64,000 nucleotides of DNA from Plasmodium brasilianum (lineage: Eukaryota; Apicomplexa; Aconoidasida; Haemosporida; Plasmodiidae): contig NC_090127.1 in NCBI RefSeq assembly GCF_023973825.1, positions 2,779,501 to 2,843,500 on the forward strand. Reading direction: 5' to 3'. The notes under the pieces are model-generated. The model did no database searches, was not told the DNA's origin, and saw nothing but the letters and a program-made list of their open reading frames with translations. Both the position numbers and the translations under genes were made by a program. Positions 33,207 to 43,879 of the stretch are shown here, piece by piece (the stretch's first letter is position 1; every line of letters begins with the position of its first letter).

Positions 33207-35578
33207 ATGAATAAAAATAAGTTAAAAAATAAAAAAAAAAAAGTCGTCAAAGATAAAGATAGTAAATTAAAGAAGTTATCAAATGAGGAAATAGAAAATT
33301 TAATTAAAATCAAAAAAGAAGAATTAATTAGAACAGTTCAAAAGAAGAACCTGTTAGAAAAAAGACTAGTTAGCAGAAAAACAAAAAGATGAAAAAAAAA
33401 AAAAAATAAAAAAAGGCAGAATGAATAAGGAAAAATGAAAAACGAAAAACGTATGAATATGCAAGAATATATTTGGAATAAAATTCTGAACAGTGCATGT
33501 TGCTTTTTTTATTTTTAAAGGACGAAAAAAGTAGAGAGTATGAATGTTTTAAAAAAGAATACAATGAAGTAAAAAGTAAAATCGATTTAATTAACGAAGG
33601 TTGTGAAAAATATGATGAAGCAGCAAAGGAGGAAACACAAATTATAAAAAACAAATCGGTTTTTTATAATTTTCAAAATACAGAAGAATTGAAAAAGTTA
33701 GAGAAAGAAAAAGAAGATCTTAAAATATTAATTGATCAGAAACATGAAGAGACTATGAATAATATACTGAATAACATAGAAGAAGAGAGAATTAATTTAG
33801 ATAAAGTAAAAAATACAAATTTTGATGGAATAAGTGAATTGAATGCCGCCTTCAGTTTGGTAAAAATATTATAAATTTTTGCCTACTAATATGTATATAT
33901 GAATACATTCTAACAAAATGTGTTAATACAAGTCAACGTATTTGTGCAATAGGGTAAACCTACCCAAGAGTAATGTATATGTGTGCATATGTGTATTGAG
34001 AATATTTTTAATTTCTTTTTTTTTCCTGTGTGTGTGTGCAAGTTATGAAATAAAAAGGGTGCAAAAATATGTATTTTTATATTATTATAATGTATTGTAT
34101 TTTATTATATTTTATTTTTGTTTGTTTTCCTTAAATTGGATAGTTCCATTTAATTGCAATTCTAATGTACTATGCGTCACTGTGTTTATATTTTGTTGTT
34201 TTTTATTAAACAGTAAATATATTCAAAAAAAAAAAAAAAAAAAAAATGATAAAAAATAGTAAGATAACAAAATTACGGTATATGTATATATGTGTATACA
34301 CTACCTAATTAAACCATTGCAGAAAATAAAAAACATAGAGGAACTATTCATAAAATATATAGAAGATTATGAACATGACAAGAAGGATGAAATGGAAGAA
34401 ATGATAGAGAATTATAATATTATGGAAAGGAATGAAATAATTTATTTAAGAAATATGTATAATGATCACATTAAAAATATTAATGAAATTCATATGAATG
34501 TTCTCCAGAGTTATAAAAAATATTATATTGACCAAATTAAAGAAAATATTAAAAGAATAAAGTTATTAAAAAAAAATTTACATGAGCTAGAATTGAATGA
34601 TAAGGATATTAAAAATGACTTGAACTTCCACAGCAGCGAAAACGGGAATATGGCAGAAAGTATTAACTACCTGGAAGTAAAAAGGTACCTATAAGAGTAA
34701 AAGAGGATAACTGGGTTGAACTGGGTCCACAAGGGAAACATAAATGCGCATACATGTACATATATATATGTATATATGTGTGTATATATGTATATATGTG
34801 TGTATATATGTATATATGTGTGTATATATGTGTATATGGGTATATATATGTATATATGTGTGTATATATTTGTATATGTGTGTATATATGTGTATATGGG
34901 TATATATATGTATATATGTGTGTATATATTTGTATATGTGTGTATATATGTATATATGGGTATATATATGTATATATGTGTGTATATATTTGTATATGTG
35001 TGTATATATGTATATATGTAAGTGTACATATGTAGATATGTATATATGCACATGAATACATACACATTATTACGCGTTGCGCACCTTTTAGGGAAAGCTT
35101 TAACAAGGACTTAAAATTTTACTCAAAGGATTTTGTTATATATAAGAACTTAGAACTTATATATAATGAGAGCGAGGCATACATAAAAAATTTAAAAGTT
35201 TTTTCTCAGAATTCGAAGGAAAAAATAAAGGAAGTAGAAAAATTATTTAAAATATTGTCAGAAGAACAAGATATAAATTTTGATGGATATTTTGAAAATA
35301 TTAAAAATAAGAATATACTACTAAGAAAAGAAATAGAAAATGTTGATATTAATTTGGATGAAATAAAGAAAGAGTTAACAAGATATATAAATAACAACAA
35401 AATAAAGGAAGAAGATGTACAAAGGGTTAGAAGGGGTATTAACTTCTGTTTACACACGTATAACAACGAATTTAATAATTTATTGTTTGCCGAAAGGAAA
35501 ATAAAAAAAAAAATAAAAGACAGTGTAAGTATTTATGAGAAAAAGCTAAAGGATATAAATGTAAAGAAAAGCACGTGA
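33207..35578 (+). CDS. Coiled-coil protein, dynein regulatory complex subunit 4 (GAS8)-like
   Basis: Four exons, 33207-33368, 33521-33859, 34323-34684 and 35092-35578, join in phase to 449 residues, close to the approximately 480 of GAS8/DRC4. The N terminus is Lys-rich ([17 protein letters not shown]), as in GAS8, and the rest is almost continuous charged helix predicted to be coiled coil. Segments such as [16 protein letters not shown] resemble the conserved DRC4 middle region (K.YY.DI..N). DRC4 is part of the nexin-dynein regulatory complex of motile axonemes; in Plasmodium only male gametes have flagella. The match is by pattern and length, so another axonemal coiled-coil family is possible. 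The donor after exon 1 (GTTAGC) is weak. Intron 3 is filled by a TATATGTG-type repeat. Confidence 0.65.
34755..35030. repeat. GTGTATATATGTATAT array in intron 3
   Basis: About 275 bp of tgtgtgtatatatg-type units in the last intron of the DRC4-like gene, with a higher-order period of 66 bp marked by tgggtatatat and tatatttgtat variants. Confidence 0.9.
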
Positions 35579-36557
35579 AAATGGAAAATTGAAAAATTAG
35601 TAACGAATGTTTGCATGTGGAAAAAAAGAAAAAAAAGAAGGCTACCAATTTTATTGCAAAGTGAGGGCAAGAAGTCAGTGCCATAGATTTTTTATAATTC
35701 GAGAAAAAAGGAAAAAAAAAAAATGAAAAATAGCTGTCGTAACAGTACACTACATACGCAAAAAAGAATTAGTGCATATCGACTTAATTTTTGTTGAAAA
35801 AGTGTAAAAAATGCAAAGAGAATTATTAACGGATAAATCGTATGAATAAAATGTAACTCAAAATAAAACTAAAATAAATGTGCAGTGAAAAGGTGATAAC
35901 TGGAAATATTAAGTTTATACGTACGTATCACATACATATTCATACAAGTTCATGAAAATGGCATAGCACCAGAGCTGTAACATAATGCTAAATGTAAAAT
36001 AAAAAAATAGTGTTGAAGTTGATAAGCTTTTAATTTTATCTGTTCGAGTAAATAATTTTTTTTTTTTTTTTTTTAATGCGTGCATTATATTTTAAGCTGT
36101 TGTGAATTGCAATTGACGGATAACTTATGAGTTTTAAGAAGCTGCCCATTGAATAATCTTTCTTTTTTTCTTTTTTTTCTATTTTCTTTTACATTTTCCC
36201 CTTCTCCTTTTCCCTTTTTTTCTATATTCTTTTTTAATTTTTCATTTTTCATTTTTCTTTTTTTTCCCATTTTTGCTCCGCTAAATTTTAAGTATTCTCG
36301 TGCTAAATGCGAAGGAATATAAAATGTATACAATGTAAACAGTTACACGTATATATATGTATGTATATTTATATGCATATATAAATGTGTGTCACAATGA
36401 TCATTCAAAAAAAAGAAAAACACTGATTGAGACCATTTGCATTCAATATTTTAAGGTATTACTATTACTCACCCATTCAAGAATTACCCTTTTGTTCTTG
36501 GTAAAATACTCTTCTTTTTTTTTTTTTTTTTTTGTTTTCTTACTCGTTTTGTTTTAA
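35579..36557. other. Intergenic region
   Basis: Between two plus-strand genes. A T-rich block at 36155-36265 gives a Lys/Glu minus-strand frame that is composition-driven. A T-run of about 20 lies 30 bp before the next ATG. No gene seen. Confidence 0.6.
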
Positions 36558-37706
36558 ATGAGTAAGCCTAAGGTGTTATTGAGTCAAATAAAAAATAATA
36601 TAACGGATATTAGAAGCTGGAATTTGAAAGGAATTGAATCATGTAAAAAAAAAATTTTCGGCTATATTGAAAAACTACCAGGTGAGAATAATTGGGTAAA
36701 ACCACTTATTGGAAAAAGTATGCAAAATTATTATTTCCCTTCTAAATATTTACATTTAGATTTTAATTTAAAAGAATATTTAAGAATGCAAACGGTTCGT
36801 TTTAAAAAAAAAGAGATTGATGACAGTTTAATAGATTTACAAAAAGCTATTAACATAATTATTGAAAATAAGGAGGTGGTTGATAATTTTTTATCAAAGT
36901 TATCTAAGGAACTGTATTTTGAAAATCAAAGTTTGAGGGATTTCTATTCCTTATATTTAACTATATTTCCTTTTGAAAAAGATACGAATAATTTATCATA
37001 TGATGATTTAAAAGATTTAAATATAGAATATGGAAAGTTTAGATGGTTCCACTTCAATACATATGATAATCACTTACGTAATTCAGATGGTTTAAATAAA
37101 GGTCTTTCCATTTATGAGAATTGTAAGGAAAATATTTCAAATGCGTTAGACGAAAGGGAAAATCATAAAATACCACTTAAAGAGGACCAAAAAAAGCAGT
37201 TTCTTAAAAATGTGCATATAGAAACACAAATAATGAAGAATAAGGGTAATTATAAAAAAATAATTTTTACAAAAACTAGAAATATTATGCCGTTCAAAAA
37301 AATCATTTGTAAAGAACAAAGAGGACTTGATAATTTGTTGACCTCTCAAAATGATATCACTGATAAAATTTATTACCTAGACTGTAATGTAAATATTGGT
37401 TTAGATGAAAAAACTGAAAAAACTAAAAAAGATATTGAACAACAGGAAGAGTCCAAAAGTCATTTTTATAATTTAATTAATGAAAATGAATGTTTAAGAA
37501 AAACCTTTTCCATAAGAAATAGATTTATTGATCCGTTATACTTGAGAAGAAGATATTCTTATATTCATAAATTAACAAAAAAGAAAATAAAAAAAGAAAA
37601 GCATAAAACGTATAGAAAACATTTTATACAACACGCCGACGAAAAAAAAATATGGCCCGACAATAAGGGATTGTTGAACAAGATGTACCCAAATCCGTAC
37701 TCATGA
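36558..37706 (+). CDS. Conserved hypothetical protein, 382 residues
   Basis: Single-exon frame with ATG at 36558, 382 residues. I do not recognise a family. It lacks the poly-Asn or repeat insertions seen in most neighbours and contains aromatic-rich stretches (GKFRWFHFNTYDN, LRDFYSLYLTIFPFEKD), which suggests a constrained fold. The C-terminal 60 residues are very basic (RRRYSYIHKLTKKKIKKEKH), as in many RNA- or ribosome-associated proteins; that is inference only. No signal peptide or transmembrane segment is visible. It lies in the same direction as the DRC4-like gene upstream and the prenyltransferase downstream, with its own intergenic spacers. Confidence 0.8.
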   Translation: MSKPKVLLSQIKNNITDIRSWNLKGIESCKKKIFGYIEKLPGENNWVKPLIGKSMQNYYFPSKYLHLDFNLKEYLRMQTVRFKKKEIDDSLIDLQKAINIIIENKEVVDNFLSKLSKELYFENQSLRDFYSLYLTIFPFEKDTNNLSYDDLKDLNIEYGKFRWFHFNTYDNHLRNSDGLNKGLSIYENCKENISNALDERENHKIPLKEDQKKQFLKNVHIETQIMKNKGNYKKIIFTKTRNIMPFKKIICKEQRGLDNLLTSQNDITDKIYYLDCNVNIGLDEKTEKTKKDIEQQEESKSHFYNLINENECLRKTFSIRNRFIDPLYLRRRYSYIHKLTKKKIKKEKHKTYRKHFIQHADEKKIWPDNKGLLNKMYPNPYS

Positions 37707-38081
37707 AACTGCATTCCCATTTTTTCCACACATATGTAAAGAAGTAGAGATTAAAAATGAAGCAGCAAAAATTGGGCGGAAAAAATGAAGAGGAAAAAAT
37801 GAAGCGGAAAAAGTGAAGCGGAAAAAGTGAAGCGGAAAAAATGAAGCGGAAAAAATGAAGCGGAAAAAATGAAGCGGAAAAAGTGAAGCGGAAAAAATGA
37901 AGCGGAAAAAGTTAAGCGGAAAAAGTTAAGCGGAAAAAGTTAAGCGGAAAAAATGAAGCGGAAAAAATGAAGCGGAAAAAATGAAGCCGTAAAAATTAAT
38001 AACAATTAAGAATTAAAATTTTTATCATATGCATACATTTTTTAGTTACTCATGTTCATTTAATGCAGAACGCAGTGATGC

Positions 38082-38115
<34 letters not shown>

Positions 38116-38668
38116 CATAAAAAAGCAATTATTTTCATGCACTAGCTGCATTTTCAGCTTATAACTTCGATACTTCGCGCTTGTACAACATTCACCATAA
38201 TTCTCATGTTATTGGTTTATTTATCTTATATATATATATATATATATGTATGTTTTATTTTCTTATCGTGCATATTTATTTTAACCTAGTACCTATTTTT
38301 CTTATTTCAAAAAATTATGCAAGAGTGGGTAATTATACTGCTGTATAATAAGGTAAACTTTGAGGGTGAAGCCACTGCGCCAATATGTTTTTGAAGAGCA
38401 AAAAAAGGGCATATATATATTTATATATATGTATATATATATGTATATATATATGTATATGTATATATATATGTATATATATATGTATATGTATATATAT
38501 ATGTATGTATGCTCCGTATTTCCCATACAAGCATATATAAGTACATGAGTATGTTCATATGCAGATATACGTGTAGATACGAATGTAAACGTGCGCTCGA
38601 ACTCCCAAGGGGGGAACTAACCGTTGTTGAAAAAAAAAAAAAAAAAAAAAAAAGTGTAATGAGAACAA
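37707..38668. other. Intergenic region
   Basis: Upstream DNA of the prenyltransferase gene. Holds a 14-bp purine-strand array, a T-run at 38087-38113, and an ATATATGT microsatellite at 38410-38512. No gene seen. Confidence 0.7.
37775..37990. repeat. 14-bp near-all-purine minisatellite
   Basis: About sixteen copies of gaagcggaaaaaat or gaagcggaaaaagt, about 70 bp downstream of the 382-residue gene. The plus strand is purine apart from one C and one T per unit. Confidence 0.9.
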
Positions 38669-40557
38669 ATGGATAGGCAAAATCTGAATGTGTATGCTAG
38701 AGAGTTTAATCTTAACTACCCTGAAACCTTAGATGGGTTAAATTTTCACGTCCTGAACAATCCTCTATTTAATTTAATATCGAAGAAAAAATTTATTATT
38801 GATGTGACTGACTTGGAAAGGGAGCAAAGTAAGTGTAAGTTGGAATCAGTAGATGGGGATGAAGCTGAGGAAGAGGAAGAAGAAGAGCATATAAAAGATA
38901 AAGGGAAAATCAATTTACTGAACACGTATTATACAGACAATGAAATTTTACTCTACTCTTTGTTAGGTTCATTAATAGAGGATAAAGTCTACTCGTTCGA
39001 GGGGTACATAGTATCAACCTTTGTAATAAAAATCAATTCCTCTTACTACAGTGCATGGATTTATAGAAGGAAATGCTTAAAAAAGTTAAACTTAAATTTT
39101 ATAAATGATTTAAAATTTACAAAATTTATCATAAGTGATAATATTAAAAGTTTTCAAAGCTGGTTCCATAGAAGGTGGCTTGTAGAATATATATATAAAC
39201 TCAACATGAAAAAAGTACGAGTGAAACAGAAGGGAGAGGATAATAGTGTAACGAGTCAGAGAAATAAGGAAAAAGAGGATGAAATAATAAAAACGGGAAC
39301 CGCTGAGACGGGGGAATGGGGTCACATGGATGTTACAAGTAACACCTATTTTGATGACGACTCCAAATTTATAAGCAACGATGAGGAGGAAAGCAATATA
39401 TCATCAACTGCTACTCCATTTGAAGATGCCTCAAGTGATGACGGGTTTATAAGTAACTGTGAACATAGCGAGTTTGAAATAAAAAGAGAAGACGTTAATT
39501 TATATGATGATTTACAAAACATAATAGAGAATAGTACGTTTTTTAAAAATGCACTAGAACCAAATGAAGAAATAAATATAAATGAGTTTTTATATGAAGA
39601 AATTTTATATAATAATTGTGATATATTTATTGATACAAAAAATTATAATTCATGGGCTCATAAGACATGGTTAATTGATAAATTTTCCATTTTAAAAAAT
39701 GAATACCTCTGTGAAAAATATAATATATTATTACATGAATTTAATTATATCAACTATTTTTTAAAATGTGATATATATAACAATTCTGTGTGGGTATACA
39801 GACATTTTATATTTTATAAATTAAAATATATGAATAAAATAGATATGCTTGAACGGGAAATTATGTTTTGCTTACATTATGCGAAACAGTTTTCTGATAA
39901 TGAAGCACTATTTAATTATTTTATTCATATCGTTTTTAAATATATTGATTTGTATAGAAAAAAAAAAAGAAAAGATAAAGATAAGGAAAAAGATAAAGAT
40001 AAAGATAAGGAAAAAGATAAAGATAAAGATAAAGAAAAAGATAAAGAAAAAGATAAAGATAAAGAAAAAGATAAAGATAAAGAAAAAGATAAAGAAAAAG
40101 ATAAAGAAAAAGATAAAGAAAAAGATAAAGATAAAAACAAAGAATATACGAAAGATATTTTTCAAATATCAATTATTAATAATCTCAAAAATGAGTTAAC
40201 AAAATTGAAAGCCAAGTCAAAATTTTTGTTAATTTTCTTGTCACAACTTTATGCGTACAACGGATCGTACTACGATGAATCTCAGGTATAAATAAAACGC
40301 ACCCTATGAGAAGCACATATTTGTGGAAAGCCTACTCGACAGAGGGATGTAATACATGCATATGTATGTGTACGTACGTATGTATGTATGCAAGTGTATG
40401 TGCCATATGTATACATATATATATTATACATATACATGCACATATACACATTTGTGATGCATCTTTTTTTTATATGCAGTGCTATAGGTACCTCGAAAGG
40501 AATGACGATTTCAACAATGACGTGTGGAAATGTAAAATTGAATATGTTGGAGATTAG
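38669..40557 (+). CDS. FTA: Protein farnesyl/geranylgeranyltransferase alpha subunit
   Basis: Exons 38669-40285 and 40480-40557 join in phase 0 (CAG|GTATAA, ATGCAG|TGC) to a 564-residue protein. Four prenyltransferase-alpha repeats are visible: NSSYYSAWIYRRKCL (about 123-137), NIKSFQSWFHRRWLV (158-172), TKNYNSWAHKTWLI (323-336) and YNNSVWVYRHFIF (370-382), plus a weaker later helix pair (LEREIMFCLHYAKQFSDNEA). The pattern is closest to the farnesyltransferase/GGTase-I alpha subunit, which pairs with a catalytic beta subunit to prenylate CaaX proteins; RabGGTase alpha is the alternative. It is longer than usual because of a roughly 140-residue acidic insertion between repeats 2 and 3 and a run of KDKEKDKDK units (about 431-491). 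The first ATG is used. Confidence 0.85.
39958..40140. repeat. In-frame Lys/Asp/Glu coding repeat
   Basis: About thirty GATAAA/GAAAAA hexamer units encode alternating DK/EK in the prenyltransferase alpha subunit. The strand is almost entirely purine plus T. Confidence 0.9.
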
Positions 40558-40851
40558 GATATGAAAAAGGGTGCGATTCATAAATGCACTGCCATCCGTT
40601 TGTGAAATACATGTATACATACGCATATACATACATACATACATACATACATACATACATACATACATACATACATACATACATACATACATACATACAT
40701 ACATACATACATACATACATACATACATACATACATACATACATACATACAAACATACATACATACATACATACATACATACATACATACATACATACAT
40801 ACATACATACATACATACATACATACATACATACATACATACATACATACA

Positions 40852-40883
<32 letters not shown>

Positions 40884-41811
40884 AACATACGTACATACAT
40901 ATACATATGTGCATATATATACCACACGTTTTTATCTACGAATACATACCTGTGCATATTTCCCGTTTACTTTTTTTCGATATAAGAAACGAAAAAAGTT
41001 TTACCCATCAAGGTCATTTACATGAATAATTTTATGCACAAGCAATAATATTATTCCTTCAAAATTTAACAATTATATATACTTCACATTATCACAAACA
41101 TTAGAAAACTTTTCTTCTTCACATTTGTATATATAAAAATATTTTTTTATAATATTATTACTACTGCTATTAGTTCTATTAGAACTACTATTATGACTAG
41201 TATTACTATGATTACTATTGTTACCATCATTGTTCTTTCAGCATTTTAAATTTGACCATTCAACAGAAGCTTTAAATTTATTGCCTTAACATTTGTGAAA
41301 ATATTTTTTTTTTTTTTTTTTTTTTTTTTTACCTCAAAATGAAGAATTTCACCGTCGAATGTTCTTACCGCTAAAATTATATTTTTTAATAAATTTTTTT
41401 AAGAAGAAAATCTTTACATGTAAATTGAATTAATTTTGTAAATAAAATAATAAGTAGTGTATGTATGTTAATATTATATATATTACATGTTTACTACAGC
41501 AGAATGACATGATTAACAACTTCAAAGTGTATGCTTAAAATAATAGGAACATATATATGTATATGAAAAAAAAGTATTTCAAAGGGGTTTAAAAATTTGC
41601 GAACCATATTTGCACTTAATAAAAAATAGAAAAAAAATAAATGTTAAGCCAAATTGTACCTTTATTTGCTTGTGCAATTGCAATAATTAAAAATGTATAA
41701 TGTATACAATACTTATTATACAATACGCATAAAAACAATAATTGTCATGAGCTTCATACACAATGTTTGTGCTAAATGATAAAGCAAGCATTGCTTCAGA
41801 TGGGATTGTTA

Positions 41812-41844
<33 letters not shown>

Positions 41845-42151
41845 CTGTTGCTAAAAGAAAAAATTACTAATAAGAATATTTTTTAAAAGAATAAAAAATT
41901 CTGCTTTAATTATGTCGAATAAATTTTCAAATAAATGTGAAGTTATCCCATAAGAAAGCTAAAATAAAATAAAAAAAAAGAAAAAAAAAAAAAAAGAAAA
42001 TAATATAAATATACAGAAAACGGAAAGCAGAAAGTGAAAGCATAACTGAAAGGTGATATAAAAATAGATGAAATTTCCCCTTTTGAAATAAAACTTAATT
42101 ATAAAATACAGCATAAGTTTTAATAAACCAACTTAATTTATTCTTGACACA
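40558..42151. other. Intergenic region
   Basis: Begins with the long ACAT array, then AT-rich DNA with an ATTACT/ATTAGT-rich patch at 41155-41225 that includes the perfect palindrome tagttctattagaacta, T-runs at 41308 and 41830, and no recognisable gene. It should contain the RPS17 promoter. Confidence 0.65.
40618..40882. repeat. ACAT tetranucleotide microsatellite (~265 bp)
   Basis: About 65 copies of acat, near-perfect, interrupted once near 40750 by aaac. It lies about 60 bp after the prenyltransferase stop codon. Every frame on both strands is open as YIHT or VCMY peptides, the source of several long false ORFs. Confidence 0.98.
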
Positions 42152-42903
42152 ATGGTAAGATAATGATATATATGACAAAAAAATATATTAGATTAAAAAG
42201 CCGAATATGTATGTGTAATGATGTATGCTTTTTTATTTATTATTTATTAAAAAAGCATAAGAAAAATAAGGGAAAGAGATTATAAATGAAACATTGGAGG
42301 AGGAAGGATTTAATTTTTGCATGTTAAATTTTTAAATAAAAATCCATTCCTTAATTGTTCGTGAAATGATGTTTTGCATTAGTGTGTTCGTGCATCCATT
42401 TATCCATGTGTATATATATACATAAATGTATTTACAGTATATATGTACTCCATGCTTTCCTGTATATATATATTTCCATTTTTCTTGTCCAGGGAAGAGT
42501 ACGAACAAAAACTATCAAAAGAGCCGCAAGGCAGATTGTGGAAAAGTATTATGCGAAATTAACCCTTGATTTTCAAATTAATAAAAAGATAACAGAAGAA
42601 GTTGCAATAATTCCATCCAAAAGAATGAAGAATAAAGTAGCTGGATTTGTTACTCACTTAATGAAAAGAATACAAAAGGGTCCGGTTAGAGGTATTAGTT
42701 TAAAACTACAAGAAGAAGAAAGAGAAAGACGTTTAGATTTTGTACCAGAAAAATCTCAAATTGATGTAAATGTAATATATGTTGAACCAGATACAGTACG
42801 TATGATCAAGTCATTGGGTATTAATATTAGTAACATGAAAGTTCACAACCCTATGATTAACGCGAGTCAGCAGAAACAGAACAGAATGAACAATCAATTT
42901 TAG
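42152..42903 (+). CDS. RPS17: 40S ribosomal protein S17
   Basis: The coding sequence starts with a one-codon exon, ATG at 42152-42154, directly followed by donor GTAAGA; exon 2 is 42493-42903 after TCCAG. The product has 137 residues and begins [20 protein letters not shown], the invariant start of eukaryotic S17, and continues with [20 protein letters not shown]. This length is normal. S17 sits in the head of the 40S subunit near the beak and is essential for translation. The reading frame is otherwise open upstream through the intron, so an unspliced reading gives a false N-terminal extension. An intron right after the start codon is typical of Plasmodium ribosomal-protein genes. Confidence 0.97.
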
Positions 42904-42908
42904 ATAAG

Positions 42909-42941
<33 letters not shown>

Positions 42942-43102
42942 ATACGAAAAATAATGTGAAGTTTGAGACACTATAGAAAAATTTTCTTGAAGAAATCCTT
43001 TATGAGTATAAAGCAAATGGAAATATAGAATATATAAAAAGTTCAAATGTTCAAAATATTGTACGTATTGAAAAATGATATTACAACAAGCGTATTTTCC
43101 TG

Positions 43103-43133
<31 letters not shown>

Positions 43134-43879
43134 ATACATTCTTATACTTGTTAACCCTTTTTTAAGATATATTGTTTATAAATTGCCTATATATATGCAT
43201 GCTTCAATTTTTGATATGCATATAAAACTTTTAAATTAACAGTTATTCTTATTTTTAAAAATTCTGCAAATGAAAAGGAACTATGTATATACGCATATGT
43301 ATATATATTTACTCATGCATGCCCATTATTGTGCACACTTCATTTGGTAAGTTAAAAAATGATAAACCAAAAAACTGCATCATATAATATTTTGGGCAAA
43401 CTGAGAAAATTTCGTACGCTAGTTTTGTTACGTAATATTATGTATTTTGTGCAAAATGCTTGTACTCATAAATTTTTATAACAAAAAAAAAAAAAAGAAA
43501 AAGAAAAGAGTATGATAGTAATATTGCTAAATGTTAAACGAATACTCTCTAAAAAATATACAATTTTAAATGTGGCACTACATGTGTCTGGATTTTTAAT
43601 TACTCCCCAATTCATTTAATAATACGTAGTAGTTCTGTCATTTAGAAATATTCAAATTAGCGTGTTGCACATAAAACAATCACAAGGGTTTACATATAAA
43701 TGCATGCGGTACACTTTTTGGAAAAAAATAGGGAAAAAAAAAAGTTTACATTTTATGATAATTTACGATTATTTTATAATTAACACAATCACAATGGTCA
43801 TGCTAGTTATATTGGTCATACTATTTCTTATTTAACAAGCTCAGTGAACTTATCCCAATGTGATGGACTTAGCAACATC
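42904..43879. other. Convergent intergenic region
   Basis: Between RPS17 (+) and Rab GDI (-). An A-run of about 28 follows the RPS17 stop codon, a T-run lies at 43104-43129, and the rest is AT-rich with no repeat array or gene. Confidence 0.7.

Noticed and set aside
38570..38640. Possible tRNA or other RNA gene in G+C-richer spots (also 62700-62770)
   Set aside because: No cloverleaf, T-loop GTTCRANTC or A/B box could be recognised by eye.
40282..41029. Long ORFs up to 210 codons on both strands
   Set aside because: Products are pure VCMY or YIHT repeats from the ACAT array; no gene evidence.
42382..42492. N-terminal extension of the RPS17 frame
   Set aside because: It is intronic; the TCCAG acceptor at 42488-42492 restores the conserved MGRVRTKT start.
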